NCBI GenBank assembly: GCA_030848705.1
Contig: CM061245.1
Location: 64,382,006 to 64,446,005 of the forward strand
From: Heracleum sosnowskyi
Lineage: Eukaryota; Streptophyta; Magnoliopsida; Apiales; Apiaceae
DNA length: 64,000 bases
Direction: 5' to 3'
The translations under genes were made by a program, and so were the position numbers. The notes under the pieces were generated by a model. It did not search any database. It was not told where the DNA came from and saw only the letters and a list, made by a program, of their open reading frames with translations. Below are positions 9,791 through 22,198 of the stretch, in pieces; positions within the stretch are counted from its first letter, which is position 1, and every line of letters begins with the position of its first letter.

Positions 9791-11266
9791 TTAAAATAAA
9801 GCATGCAATGAGAAAACTTGCCTTGGGTCCTTGGTTGTTATGGGTTCGAGAACTTGCCGGGAAATCTATAAACAAAGAAATAACCGATCAGTCCCCTGGC
9901 TTAATCATTTAAAGTGCATTTAACTTAAGCACTAACGTTCTATTAACGAACATCAATTGTCTCGCTCTTGGTCATCTATAACTTCATAACATTCCGTAAA
10001 CTTCTAAGTCAAAAGTTTGGGTGAAAACCTATTCACAAATCCCAAGTATTTATCCTTTACCATTTCCTTGTTTTAAACCATCCCCTTAAGGGTATTTCAC
10101 TCGCGCAACTTCAGTTCGCGTATTTTTATAAAATTACCAACTCATATTTTTAACTCGAACTCTTCTAGGATTCCTTTCCTTATTATACATACTAGTATCC
10201 ATTTTAATATCTCAATCCAATTCCAATTTTAAAGGGCTTGATCCCTACCTCAAAGTTCATACAATGAACTATCTAGTTACGCGAAACCGCTTTTACTAAA
10301 ACGGCCGCTTCTCCTAAACCGTAAATCGAAACGATACGATTCTTTCGCTAAAATAATCTAGGAAACAGAGCCTACATGCTCATGGTCAGAAACCTCAAGT
10401 TTATGCCCTGTTTTGCAGTCATGGTTTCTGTCTAAACTACCTAAGTAAAATCCGACATGGTAACGACGCTTATGCGTACTTCCCGTGTTTTTCAAACACT
10501 CATCCACACTACAATCAACCATCAACCAACCACCAATCAAACTCAAGTCTATACTATCATTTAACTGTCCAAATAAGGTCACCCTCTATTTCACAAGTTC
10601 ATCCACAAATCAATCATTGAACATGCTTAAAATCATGCATACATGCTTTATCTTAACATGGTTCTAATCAAACACTTCTAACTACTAGATCAAGCAAAAA
10701 TCTTAAAAAGAAAGAAGTGTTATACCTTCCTTGGATCTTAACAAAGGCTATATATGGATGATATATCCTTCCTTTCTCCTTAACTAAGCTAATCAAACCT
10801 AAAAACACCAAAACAAATCAAGATTCTATGAGGTTACTATTCACATCACTATTCATCATCAACTTTGAATCCATTTTTGATCAAGTTATGATCCATGGAT
10901 GAGGCTAAGATTAGAGATCTACCTTGGATATAGGATGAGGGTGATTTAGAGCCCAAGATCAAGAATTATGGTTGAGTGGAAGTTGGAGCAAAAATTTTAA
11001 GGGTTTGAAGATGAAGAAAAGCCGAAAGTTTGATGTTCATGATACTTCTCTTTTGTGATTTGTTTTCTTTGATTTTTCTTTCCTTTTTGTTTGTCTAATA
11101 AACCTTTAACACTTTTTCATCTTATTTGTGTGGTTATGGAGTGGTTTTGTCACCAATGACAAGCCTCTTTTTAGACTTGTGGTTGTGGTGAAAGTGGTGA
11201 CAAGGTGGTGATTCATCACCTTGTCATCACTTTGTCATGCTTATGTCATCCTTTGCATCCTCAATT

Positions 11267-11276
11267 CTTTTATATA
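11267..11276 (-). promoter_or_regulatory. putative TATA box of the TkA-1 LTR
   Basis: On the minus strand TATATAAAAG follows ATCAAGTGCAA, a phrase also found before TATATAAG in solo LTR TkA-5 (58460) and as CATATAAG in TkA-3. Confidence 0.45.
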
Positions 11277-11757
11277 TTGCACTTGATGATCTCATATAAT
11301 ACTCCTCCTTTGGTTAGGGTTTAATCCATAATTTATTACGCTTTTGTTTCGTGATAGTTTCAAGTGGTTTTAAAAGACGTTTCTCTATACCAAAGCTAGG
11401 GTACTTCCTTTATCCTTCCGTTACCTTTGTCTAATATATATTCTTAGGTTTCTCATCTTGGTTTAAGATATGATCATGTATTTCTCATTCCTCATACTTT
11501 CTTAAAACGATCAAATCAATACGTCCTTAACTGTCCAGTGAATAGTGATTTAAAACTCGAATGGGAATCTTCTGATTCTGATCGCGTTTACATTCACTTA
11601 TTCTCCTTATACATCAATAATATAACCTCGAAACATTCATTCCATATCATCCTCATAGTGTGGTCTGAAAAATTTTCCATCAGCAAATTTACTATTCATC
11701 ACATTTACTATTCATCAAAATTTTTTAACTAAGTCCAAAATTTGGGGTTATTACAGG

Positions 11758-12342
11758 CATTATGCCAGGGATTGCAAGACAGGTATCGTGTGCCATCGAT
11801 GTAAGAGACCAGGCCATATGATCAAGGATTGTAGAGCGCCAGCACCCGTGAACAACATGATTCGAGCTATAGAGGCACCTCCAGCTCTTGATGTTCAGCC
11901 GTTAGCCAGAACCTATAATATGTCAATGAGGGAAGTAGTGAGAGACTCCGATGTGGTGGCAGGTACACTTCTAGTAAATTCTGTTAATGCTAAAGTGCTG
12001 ATAGATTCAGGAGCTACTAAGTCGTTTATTTCGGAAACGTTTGCTCGTAAATTGAATTGTTTAATGGAACCCTTAAATGGAGTGTTGAGTGTAGAAATAG
12101 CTAACCAGGATCGTATACCGGTCAGTTCGTATTGTCTCCGTTGTGAAATTGAGATTTTAGGGAGTCGTTTTTATGCTGATTTATTACCTTTCAAGTTGGG
12201 AGAATTTGATGTTATTTTAGGAATGGATTGGTTAACTGATTATGATGCGCGTATTGATTATAAGGATAAGAGGGTTACTTTAGTTACCCCGGAAAAGAAA
12301 GAAGTGATATTTAAAGGAGAGAAACAACGAAGAAATTTTTGA
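11758..12342 (+). pseudogene. gag-pol: gag C-terminus and protease of TkF-1
   Basis: The frame enters from the insertion junction with the end of one zinc knuckle (HYARDC) and then a full one (CHRCKRPGHMIKDC). The retropepsin-like protease follows, with catalytic DSGA encoded at about 12004-12015 and the family's ILGMDWL near 12220. This would be the nucleic-acid-binding end of gag and the polyprotein protease. The frame shifts just before 12340, in a run of T, and continues in the next frame as reverse transcriptase. The N-terminal gag is lost to the TkA-1 insertion. Confidence 0.85.
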
Positions 12343-13030
12343 CAATGATTCAGACTAAGAGGTTATTAAAACAAGGATGTGAGACTTATCTCGCATATGT
12401 GATAGATAACGAGAAGGAAGTTTCTAAGTTAGAAGATATTCCAGTCGTGAGTGAGTTTCCAGATGTTTTTCCAGAAGAGTTACCAGGACTACCTCCGGAT
12501 AGAGAGATTGAGTTCACGATAGACTTAACACCAGGCGCGGAACCAGTATCCAAAGCACCATACAGAATGGCACCAGTGGAGATGAAGGAGTTAGCTAAGC
12601 AATTGCAGGAATTCTTTGACAAAGGAATTATCAGACCTAGCGTTTCACCGTGGGCAGCACCAGTGTTGTTTGTCAAAAAGAAGGATGGGAGTATGAGACT
12701 TTGTATAGATTATCGGGAGTTAAACAAACTAACCATCAAGAACAAGTATCCATTGCCCAGAATAGATGATCTGTTTGACCAGTTAAAAGGAGCGGTTCAT
12801 TTTTCTAAGATTGATCTACGATCAGGATATCACCAATTGAAGGTTAAACTAGACGGTATACCGAAGACAGCTTTTCGAACAAGGTATGGACATTATGAGT
12901 TTTTAGTAATGGCGTTTTGATTGACGAATGCACCAGCAGCTTTTATGGATTTAATGAACAAGATTTTTAAGAAGTATTTGGATGAGTTTGTAGTGGTATT
13001 CATCGATGATATTTTGATATATTCCAAGGT
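12339..13030 (+). pseudogene. pol: reverse transcriptase (N-terminal and palm part) of TkF-1
   Basis: RNA-dependent DNA polymerase of a chromovirus. Visible motifs: VFPEELPGLPPDREIEF before the domain, FVKKKDGSMRLCIDYRELN, KIDLRSGYHQL with the first catalytic Asp, and FIDDILIYSK, the YxDD box, at about 12999-13028. A TGA at 12918-12920 interrupts it where relatives have glycine (FGLTNAP). Right after the FIDD box the sequence jumps into integrase, so the thumb, connection and whole RNase H are deleted. Confidence 0.88.
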
Positions 13031-13937
13031 ACCTAATGTAGCAGAACTAAAGAATGAAATTTTGCACGAAGCGCATAACTCGACGTATTCAATTCATCCT
13101 GGAAGCACGAAGATGTATCGAGATCTTAAAATGAACTTTTGGTGGCCAGATATGAAAAGAGAAATTGTTGAATGGGTGAGTAAATGTTTTACATGTCAAA
13201 GGGTCAAGGCGGAACATCAAAGACCAAGTGGATTACTGCAGCCGTTAGAAATTCCTGAGTGGAAGTGGGAACACATCGCAATGGACTTTGTGGTAGGATT
13301 GCCTAGAACGAAGACTAACCATGATGCTATTTGGGTTATTGTGGATCGATTGACGAAATCCGCACATTTTCTTCCTATTAACGAGAGATTCTCGCTGGAT
13401 AAGTTAGTTCGTTTATATGTTAAAGAAATCGTGGTACGACATGGAGTTCCAGTGTCAATAGTATCTGATCGAGACCCTCGATTCAACTCAAGATTCTGGA
13501 GAAGTTTTCAAGAATGTTTAGGCACCGAATTGAGAATGAGTACGGCTTATCACCCGCAGACAGACGGTCAAAGTGAAAGGACAATTCAAACCATCGAAGA
13601 CATGCTTAGGACGTGTGCACTTGATTTTAAAGGTAATTGGGATGATCATCTACCCTTAGTAGAATTCTCATATAATAATAGTTTTCACGCGAGTATCGGG
13701 ATGCCACCTTACGAAGCTTTATATGGACGGAAGTGTCGATCTCCAGTATATTGGGAAGAAGTTGGTGAACGGAAAGTGATAGGACCAGAATTAGTACAAC
13801 AGACAAAGGAAGTGATTGAATTGATTCAGAAAAGGTTGATAACAGCTCAGAACCGGCAGAAGAAATATGCTGACCTAGCAAGAAAGGATATGGGATTCGA
13901 AGTCGGAGAACAAGTGTTACTAAAAGTTTCACCATAG
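13031..13937 (+). pseudogene. pol: integrase core of TkF-1
   Basis: DDE integrase that inserts element DNA into the host genome. A zinc-binding HHCC module (H at about 13077 and 13098, then CFTCQR) is followed by the catalytic residues D in AMDFVVGLP, D in VSDRDPRF and E in GQSERTIQ; the last two are separated by 35 residues, as in DD35E. All three are present. The frame is fused to the reverse transcriptase remnant by the deletion and ends at TAG 13935-13937, where related proteins continue with KGLVRFG. Confidence 0.9.
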
Positions 13938-14309
13938 AAAGGATTAGTTAGGTTTGGAAAGAAAGGGAAATTGAGTCCGAGATACGTTGGACCATTTGAG
14001 ATTTTGAAGCAAATTGGGAAAGTAGCTTACGAGTTAGCATTACCCCCGCATATGCAGCACGTTCATAATGTGTTTCACGTATCCATGCTTAAGAAGTATC
14101 GACCAGATTCGAACCATGTAATAGAGTATGAACCCATAGAGGTCCAGTCAGATTTATCTTATGTAGAGCGACCAATTTAGATATTGGATCGTAAGGAAAA
14201 AGTATTAAGAAATAAGACTGTAGTGATAGTAAGAGTTTTGTGGAGGAATCCTAAGGTGGAAGAGTCTACCTGGGAATTAGAGAGTGAGATGTTAGAGAAG
14301 TATCCCTAG
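13938..14309 (+). pseudogene. pol: integrase C-terminus and chromodomain of TkF-1
   Basis: The same frame continues after the stop with LSPRYVGPFEIL, the GPY/F module, and VFHVSMLKKY. A chromodomain follows (ILDRKEKVLRNKTV, VLWRNPKVEESTWELE). In Tekay elements this domain steers integration to particular chromatin. TAG codons at 14178-14180 and 14307-14309 break it. Confidence 0.88.
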
Positions 14310-14347
14310 TTGTTTCCTTGGCCTGATTCTGAGGACAGAATCCTATT

Positions 14348-14360
14348 AAGGGGGGAAGGA
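14348..14360 (+). other. polypurine tract of TkF-1
   Basis: AAGGGGGGAAGGA sits immediately before the TGTAAGATCC start of the LTR. Confidence 0.85.
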
Positions 14361-14945
14361 TGTAAGATCCGTGAACTTTATTAATAATATAAATTGTATT
14401 ATATGTGTAGAATACTTATTATGAAGTGTTTTGAGTTATAATGATAAGGATTGTTAAGTGTTTATGTGTAAATTGGTGTGTCGAAAGCCCCGTTCAAATA
14501 TTTTGTCATTTGAAAATATCTTCAATTTTGAGCCCCGTTTTGATAATTCAAGGGCCCCGTTAAAATTTTGTTCATCATTATTATTCCTTCGTCATTTGTG
14601 TTCGAATCATTATCAAAGGATTTCTTTGTATTATTATATCCCTTATTATCCGATATGATCAATAGTAATTGTTTTATTCAAAGGAAGAAAAATTATTCTA
14701 AACCCTAATCCTAATTTTTCTAGGGTAATTGATATATCGTCCGTATCAATAAATACATCTGTTATAGCCCCAGTATTCTTGAGCATTAGTTATATAAATG
14801 ATATGTATTGATTTGGATAACTATCAGTCGTTTTGGATAGTTATCACCTCGTAAAACGTGTATTTTACATTATTAGGGTTTTAAAGGGAACCAGTGGATC
14901 AATATCGATCCAAAAATGTCGTTTGGGGTATTATTTTCCACTAAG

Positions 14946-14955
14946 TATAAAAAGG
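14946..14955 (+). promoter_or_regulatory. putative TATA box of the TkF-1 LTR
   Basis: TATAAAAAGG lies about 585 bp into the LTR in otherwise mixed sequence, with A/C-rich sequence downstream where a start site would be expected. Confidence 0.55.
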
Positions 14956-15729
14956 AGAATCGTACATTTTACTTCATATAATCCGTATTAAAAATATACA
15001 AAAATATAAAATTCCCGAACCGTGTTCTTCGTGTTCTTGAAAATCAAAATCAATTTCGAAGGTGTTATTGAAATCCAAATCCAAAGATCTTGAGCTCTAG
15101 TTTCAGAATCTTCCAACCTCATCATCATCTGGTAATTTTTCGATTTTATATGAATTTTTCAAATTTCGAATTAAAATTAGGGTTTATATTCGAATTGGGG
15201 ATTTTCATTCTGTTGATTCTCCGTTCAATTGATTGCTTCCAACATGTTCCTAGGGTTCTAATTAGTAGGAATTCATGCTTTAATTTCATGTTTATGTTCA
15301 ATTTTTAAGAATTCGATTTCTAGGGTTTTGCCCGATTTTTCTTTTTAATAGTCCGTTCATATGAATGATCTGACATGATTTCTGATAGAGGGCTTTTGTT
15401 GTGTGTGTTCTTAGCTTCATTTTAACATAAAGAACGTAGAGTTTCATGTAAGATTTTGGTAGATCGGAAAATTGGTTCGAGGTCGCCGGGAAATGATCGG
15501 GATTTAGATTCCGGCTTTGTTTTGGTATGTTTTTGGCATGAATATATTGCTGAGTTTATAAGGAACGTTTTGGTATAAAAAGCCCCAATTTTTACAGTGT
15601 TTTTGAGTCGCCGGATTCTGGGTTTGGTCGCCGGATTCTGGAAAATTCCGGGTTGTTCTTCGTGACCCGTTTGTGTTCTTCCCGACCCGTTAACTCGTTT
15701 TCTTGACCCGTTTCAATCTTCAAAACCCT

Positions 15730-16120
15730 AAAATATTTTCAGAAAACTGTTTTTGAATTTTATTTTTTAATTTAATTCGAAAATAGTTTAAAATCTTTTA
15801 AAATTCATATTTTTATTTTAAAAATATTTTTTTAATTTTAGAAAATTCTGAAAAATTATATTTTAAATTTTCAATTCGAAAATTGATTAAACTTAATTAT
15901 TTTAATTAATTTTTAATTAATATTTAATTTATTTAATTAATTGATTAATTCTTTTAATCAGTTAATTCTTAAAAATTAATTATTAATTAGATTTAATTAA
16001 TTTAAAATTCAGTTTAATTATTTTCAAGCCTGATTTATTATTTAAAAATAGTTTGAGCATTTAAAGAGTGTTAATTAATTTTATATTAATTGATTTAATT
16101 ACTTTTAAATACTTATAATG
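15730..16120. repeat. AT-rich low-complexity block in the TkF-1 LTR
   Basis: There is a dense run of TTAATTAA, TTTAAAA and ATTTAATT words without a fixed period. Nothing coding is visible. Confidence 0.8.
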
Positions 16121-17779
16121 GGATTAAAAATCCGATTTTTGATTTAAAAATTATGTGTGACTTATTTAAATTCAAATAAGCCTCGAATATTGTTTTAAAA
16201 ATATTTATAAGTGCTATATGGTTTATATGAGTCGATTAATGTGTGTTAATAGTCCGTAAATGCCCGTACGAGGGCTAATGTTTGAGTTTTAATTACCGTA
16301 AAATTAGACCGGGCGTCCGATAAGTACCCGGTTACTTGTTTAAATGTGATAATGATTATGATTGTGTGTCGAGGATAGAATGAGGATAGTTAGACTTACT
16401 GTTATAAGTTGTTTATTATAGAATCGAGTTCTCGGAGCAAGGGAAAGGGGAAAGTAGAGTGAACGAGATAGAATCCCGTCAACGACGTAGACCAGGCAAG
16501 TATCTGTGCCTTTACTTGCGATAAATTGTTATTGTTTTCAATACTTAAATGATTGTTATTCCCAGAACAAATCAGATTATCAAATCTTCACCCCGTATTT
16601 GAATAACTGATTCCATTTCCTTGAATATTCCTAATTCCTTGATTAATCCACAATCATGTTGGTTATCGGAAACCTTCACCTTCAATTCATTTCATATTGA
16701 ATACAACCATTGATTATTGACTACCACCGTTGATTATGGATGATAACCATTGTTGACTTTCTTAAATGAGTACGTTGTACCCTTGAAACCATTCCGAATC
16801 TATTTCTCGGACTTTCTTTGATATTGAATAGTTGAAGCTCTTTTGCAACTATTACACCCCGTTATTGTGTACTTATCTTGTTATGCATGTTATTGCTTAT
16901 ACCTTGTGATAGAATTGGCATGTTTTAAAATGAGACCAGTAATGGTCGGGCCATAATTATGGTCGTAATAACTTAAGGCCCAGATTGACCTAGGATCCAG
17001 TAGAGGACTTTGCTATAAGCAAGTCCGAGGTTGTTGTGTGACTGATCAGCAGCACAACCTTTGTATTTGAAAAATGTAGAAGTCCAATTCTGATTCCTCT
17101 TTCTTCAATAAGGATTGTTAAAAGCTTATGTTTGACTTGTGTATTGTTGATTCAGATAATTGAAATCTTTCCTTTCATTATGGAACTGTGATTGATATAT
17201 ATATCATGCTTGCTGAGCACATGTGGCTCATACTTGTTTTGTTTCTAACCCTATTCCAGTGAAGCGAGAGAATGAGCAGACACAACGCTAGTGACAGTTC
17301 TCCCGATGCTAGGAGACCACCCCGAGTGATTGTCATTGGACGGGTAGTTGTTTTATTTTGGAAGTTAGACTAGATATCTAGCTTTGTATATTAAGTGAGT
17401 AATAACTCTGAAAACTGGTTTGTAATAAATATGACTTAGAAGCTTGTTTCATGCCATAATCTGGATGCGGTCTTGGATAAGGGGTATTTTATGTCATTAT
17501 ATATTATACATGTGTTATATTCAGGTTTATATTGTGTTCCGTTGGTCGGGTGACTCCCCAAATCTGTACCCCGGGTTTGGAGGGGGTCACACTAAGGGTA
17601 GAGTACGTGGATTTTAAAACTTAGACCGGGAGTCAAATTAGTATTTTGTCCTGATTATACTGTGAGAAGCTGGAGGGTTCCAGGGACAGTTATATTTTAA
17701 AATGTTGATTAAATATTCCAATATATATATTATTGGATATTTAATGTGAGATATTTAAATAATATTATTATAAATATTA

Positions 17780-17960
17780 TTTGAATATTTATTTAATTAA
17801 GTGAATATTAATTTGAATATTCACTTAAGTGGAATCTTATTGAATAATAATTCAACATTTATTATTTGAATAATTATTTAATTAAGTGAATATTATTTTG
17901 AATATTCACTTAAGTGGATTTATATTGAATAATAATTCAATATTTATTATTTGAATATTT
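17780..17960. repeat. AT-rich palindromic repeat, about 85 bp x 2
   Basis: TTTAATTAAGTGAATATT recurs at 17792 and 17877, each followed by the complementary AATATTCACTTAA. The same structure occurs in the 3' LTR at about 27090-27270. Confidence 0.75.
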
Positions 17961-18452
17961 ATTAAATATTCCAAAAATGATTTAAAAATCATAGAACCTT
18001 ATTTAAATATTACGTAAGGTTCCAATAGTTACTTAAAATATTTTCTGATCTCAAAAAGATTTATTTGATTATAGTAGGGGTTCCTAACTATTTTTATTGA
18101 ATTATATCAAAGGTTGATTAAGGTTTTGGACTTATCAAAAGTTGGGAATCCATTCCAGGAAGTGAACATATGATTTCACTTGCCCCTTTCATTAAAACTG
18201 ATATAGTTTGGGTTTCTGAATTATCAGAGCTAAAGATATTTTACAAAACTCCCAGGTCGTGATTTCGAAATGTTTTACTCGAGGATCGAGGTCAGTTGAC
18301 AACGGTCAACCCACATTGTGACTTACTTCCGATATAATCAGGAAGTAAGGGTATTTTTACAAAACCTATCAACAAGCTTATGCTTGGGGGAAACGACATT
18401 TTCGCGTAAGTGGCCGAGTAACGCATGGTCCCGCAAATAAAAACTATTTTGC

Positions 18453-18635
18453 TGGCCTTGATGTCGCCAGGTGGAAATATAATAAGAGGATGGGTGACGC
18501 CAGTCCAGTGGAATCCGTTGGCAGGGAGCGAGTCCACTTGTGTGGCCTTGATGTCGCCATGTGGTTACTAAGATGTAAGAGGCCGAGTGACGCCGGTCCA
18601 ACCTAAAAGCCCGTATGCGGCTAGGGTAATGACCT
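18453..18635 (+). repeat. copy-specific minisatellite in the TkA-3 LTR
   Basis: GGCCTTGATGTCGCC recurs at 18453 and 18543 with a 90-base period, and sub-repeats contain GTGACGCC. It lies at the same LTR site (next to CCCGTATGCGG and CTACTAGTAGA) as the unrelated minisatellites of TkA-1, TkA-2 and TkA-5. The 3' LTR copy is at about 27774-27945. Confidence 0.75.
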
Positions 18636-19866
18636 TTGGGATTATCCATCTACTAGTAGAGAATCTATGGTATGACGACTGATCATCGTATACCCGTGCG
18701 TAGCCCTGTACAACTCCCCATGTTTTTCCAAGGATTGGAATTTCAGAAATGTATTGGTAACTTTGGTTAAAAAAAAACCGGTTATGGATACTTGTTAATG
18801 ATATTTTAACAAAGTACTATACCTCATACAGTAGTTGTACTGTATGGCCTGTTTTGACGAAAAGAATATTTGAACATATCGTTCTGTATATGAACGGAGT
18901 TTCAAAGGTTTTCAATTATGATATCAGCTTACATATATGATTATGATGCTATATCTTATTGTCGAGCTATAGTGCTCATTCTTGCTTCTTCTATATACCA
19001 CAACACAATAGAGTCGAAAAGGCGTTCATTACTGATATTTTACAGTATTTTGAATAGTATGAGATATCTAAATAGATATGTGTGTATATATGTTGAGAAG
19101 GTATTTAAGATATACAGTATGTTGAACTGTATAGTATTTTGAATCAATGGATAGGCTTTAAGCCTTGATTCCAATGGTTAATAACTATTTTAAAAAAAAG
19201 ATATATTTTAAGACTTGGTTATTATATTGATACCAAGGATTTCTAAATGATTCGCGAAGAGTATTTGAGTATGATTATAAGTCATACGGTATTTTGAACG
19301 GTATACTATTTTGGGGTCAAACCCTAGTAGTTTTTAAACATGGATCCTATATGGATTATTTACCCTAAAGGTTTGAAGATTTAAACTGGGATAGATTTCT
19401 TGCTGAGCGCTATTAGCTCATACTTGCTTTATTAAAACTTTCAGCATGAAGAAAACGTAGCCGATTCACCTCGTGTTACGAGAGCAAAGGGATGGAGAGA
19501 CCACCCTTGAGTTAGTTCAGCAGGATGGATACTATCGGTGTGAGTAGAATAGTTGCAGACTGAATTAGTAAGAATTGTTTTCGAGTAGGTTTGTATTATT
19601 AAACCTTGTATAGAACAATGAGGTCTATTATTGTAACTTCAGGTAGAGGTTGTAAATAATAGATGAGATCCTGGATAGTACATTTGAGTTGTAATAACAA
19701 ATGTTACTTTTGTTGCTAATTTCCAAGGCTATAACTTGTGTGTGTGTGCGTAAGTGATTGGGGTCTTTGGAGTTGTATTATTAGAATGTTGTAAGTAATG
19801 CAGGTATTGTATATTTGATGGAGCGTGACAACCCAGATTCCTGACCCCGGATCTGGGGGTGTTACA

Positions 19867-22198
19867 GAAATGGTATCAGAGAGTTAAGTTATAAACTTGG
19901 ATATGAAGAGTGTTAAGAGTTATATCGAAGTGAGAGAATGACGCAAGGACTCATATAGAGTTCGTTAGGTGGACTACCGGAGGTAGTGCCATTGAGGATG
20001 TTAAGACTAAAGAGTTTAGTTGGGGACTTATCGGAGGACCGATAGGGCCGTTGAAGATCATCATAATGATGAGAAGGACATTTGGAATTGTACACGGATT
20101 ATCAAAAACATTAAGATAAGACGCGGAGCAGAGTCTCGGTTGCAGTCGGGGTAAGGTCGGAATGGCCAATACCAATGGATAACTTGACTTAGTAAGAACC
20201 TAAGTGTTTGTAGTTCATCGTAGTTTGCCACGAGAAGGCAGCACATGCGAAGATTAAGACGTTTACAGTCCTTTACGCGATCCGAATTACTAAATTGCGT
20301 GGACTAGTTAAGGCATTATCTTGTGTATGAGGTCCAAGTCTTGGGAACAATGATTCCACCAGAGTTGGTGTCTTTTCCGTCGATGGGTATTTTGTTACCT
20401 AAGAAGGAGACTGTTGCGTACATGTAGTACCAGAACGTTATCGTGAGACGAACGCGCTAAATCGCATCGCGAGTATATTTCGTACGATAGGCCATGATGG
20501 CTCAACTCAGAAATCAAAGATATGAAGAATGAATAGCGTGATTCTAATAAAGACACGTATGGTTGCAACGAGCAATGCGACAATCTCAGGACCTATGAGG
20601 AACGAGACCTATGGTGGCCTGGGGTTGGATTCGTTTGATACGACTAGTGTTAAGAAATTACATATACGCTAATGGACCTCCATATTTTGTGGATGTGTTG
20701 ATGCGGTCGTAAGAGGCCCGAGCTCGGAACGACTATCGGGGAATGACGAATATGTTTCTAACTCTCGACCTATCTAAGGACTTGTACAATTTTGAGGTAC
20801 CGTTGGTTAGTACCCTAAGCCATAAAGGCAGAAAGATAAGATCATCCTCGTACGGGTGATGATAGAACTTACGATGACCATTGACTTTTTGGTATCTACT
20901 TGCTGGTGCACTACTCAATCTAAAACTATTCATACCCTTGTTACCTTGAATAGTTCTTGTTAGGTAACCCTTCTAATTTCCTACTTCAACTTGGGATGCA
21001 ACCAACAACTGTTAAATATTCATTTTATTTATTTTCTTTCTTCATACTTGGACTCCTTAGTCGAGTTCATAAATATCTAGCTCTGTATTTAAAACATAGA
21101 TGATGTATATTTCAGAGATTACTCGTGAATTCTTTTCTTCCATTAAGAAGAGATTTGCACATCAGACGTTGAAATCATGGAAAGGATATCAATTTGACAT
21201 TGATAGTCCGAATTCAATTCTATCGGAGAATTTGACAAAGTTTATGTACGGAGACACCTTGAGGTGGACCGTTTCACTGATGAAAAATGTTTGGTGGGAG
21301 GTTATCGATTGTTCCTATACCAAGAACCATCTATTCAGACCTTATATTCTATTCAAGGGTTATAATTACCTTGTTCGTCCCAAACTTATTTACACTTCTT
21401 TCAATTCATTATCCGAGTAGTCAAAAGGTTGTTTTCTTTCTTTCTTTGGCTACGATGTCGAGATTTTGCACTAGTAGATTGAAACTGGCTAATTGTATGT
21501 GCCATTATGAGTGACTAGTTAATTGTTCTAACTAGTTGAAATTTTAATGATATGATAAAAATCTAGCTAATCATCCTAGCTAGATGTTGCCTCCCAAACG
21601 AATCGAACTAGGAAATTTTGTTCAACTAGTTGTTAAAATTTTCTTGAAGTGAACTAGTTATTGTTTCACTAAGTTCCACTTTCGGTCGAATTTATTTAAG
21701 TAAGTTCACAATGCATTTTATATGCATTGAATTGTGATGTTGAAATTTCCAAATGATAATTGATTGAGACCTAATAAGGTCATCCATTCGACGAGAATTC
21801 TTACAAAGATTTTATAAAACATTTCGTTGCTTGAAGTATTCTTGGTACCATGCAAGTATTTTCCTTAGTATTTGGAAAAAGAGAGTGTTGAAGCTTAGAG
21901 CTAAAACAAATGAGCCCGATAAATTATGAATCGAAGTTTACGGAAATTGCCAAGGTTTGTTTCGCATGATGCGAATTCAGAATAACGGAGTGTTCGAAAC
22001 GACTGATTGTGTTACCTTGGCTAATGAAACGACTGTGATAGAAATGGAAGCAAAGTGGACGAGAATGAAATGGGCATAAAGAAAATAGAGTATGAAACGC
22101 GAATAAATTGAGAAAGAAAGAAAGTAAGAATTCAGATTGTTGGACGAGGGAACGATTGACCTCCAAGGATGTGAAACTTGTTTAGCGACTGTGATGGA
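19867..22198 (+). pseudogene. decayed gag and protease region of TkA-3
   Basis: There is no usable frame. The first 1.2 kb aligns with TkA-1 and TkA-2. Only near 22160-22198 can coding ancestry be recognised, where a GATGTGAAACTTGTTTAGC phrase matches the TkF-1 linker before reverse transcriptase (RLLKQGCETYL). Gag and protease motifs cannot be identified. Since the copies agree with one another, the decay predates their spread. Confidence 0.55.
19871..19882 (+). other. primer-binding site of TkA-3 (initiator tRNA-Met, imperfect)
   Basis: TGGTATCAGAGA begins four bases after the LTR end; the consensus ends in GAGC, so the last base is changed. TkA-1 has the perfect form. Confidence 0.85.

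Larger units (their letters stand above)
5599..11755 (-). mobile_element. TkA-1: degenerate Tekay-like element, 5' part (minus strand)
   Basis: Reading on the minus strand there is a 5' LTR (11755 to 7053), a perfect initiator tRNA-Met primer site (7048-7037) and about 1.4 kb of internal sequence that ends where Athila-1 interrupts it. The internal part matches TkA-3 from about 19867 to 21080. The element is inserted in the gag gene of TkF-1, directly before 11756. Confidence 0.85.
7053..11755 (-). repeat. 5' LTR of TkA-1 (4,703 bp)
   Basis: On the minus strand it starts TGTAATAACCCCAAATTTTG and ends GGGGCGTTACA. It is the longest LTR in the window, about 900 bp longer than the solo LTR TkA-5 (3,811 bp). 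Tandem repeats at 8285, 8961 and 9560 contribute part of the difference. The small frames inside do not resemble genes. Confidence 0.85.
11756..17591 (+). mobile_element. TkF-1: Tekay-type chromodomain Ty3/gypsy element, 3' part
   Basis: It starts inside the gag zinc-knuckle region, where TkA-1 is inserted. It continues through protease, partial reverse transcriptase, integrase and chromodomain to a polypurine tract and the 3' LTR. It is inserted in the 5' LTR of TkA-3, which resumes at 17592. Most of gag and the 5' LTR are outside the window. One frameshift, several stops and a large deletion make it non-functional. Confidence 0.85.
14361..17591 (+). repeat. 3' LTR of TkF-1 (3,231 bp)
   Basis: It starts TGTAAGATCCGTGAAC and ends GGAGGGGGTCACA, after which TkA-3 LTR sequence resumes. 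TkF-2 (41153-43600, minus strand) aligns with its second half, for example at GGCCCAGATTGACC near 16980 and at the CTTGCTGAGCA phrase near 17208. The 5-bp target site would be CTAAG (17592-17596), but the left copy is off-window. Confidence 0.85.
17592..19866 (+). repeat. 5' LTR of TkA-3 (5'-truncated by TkF-1)
   Basis: It begins mid-LTR at CTAAGGGTAGAG, which matches 26902 in the 3' LTR, and ends GGGGGTGTTACA just before the primer site. The first part of this LTR lies on the far side of TkF-1, outside the window. Confidence 0.85.

Noticed and set aside
18338..18649. Overlapping minus-strand frames of 81 and 103 codons in the TkA-3 LTR, repeated at 27610-27967
   Set aside because: The peptide-like repeat (YHI, WRHQG) only reflects the minisatellite. 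The two copies are the two LTRs of one element.
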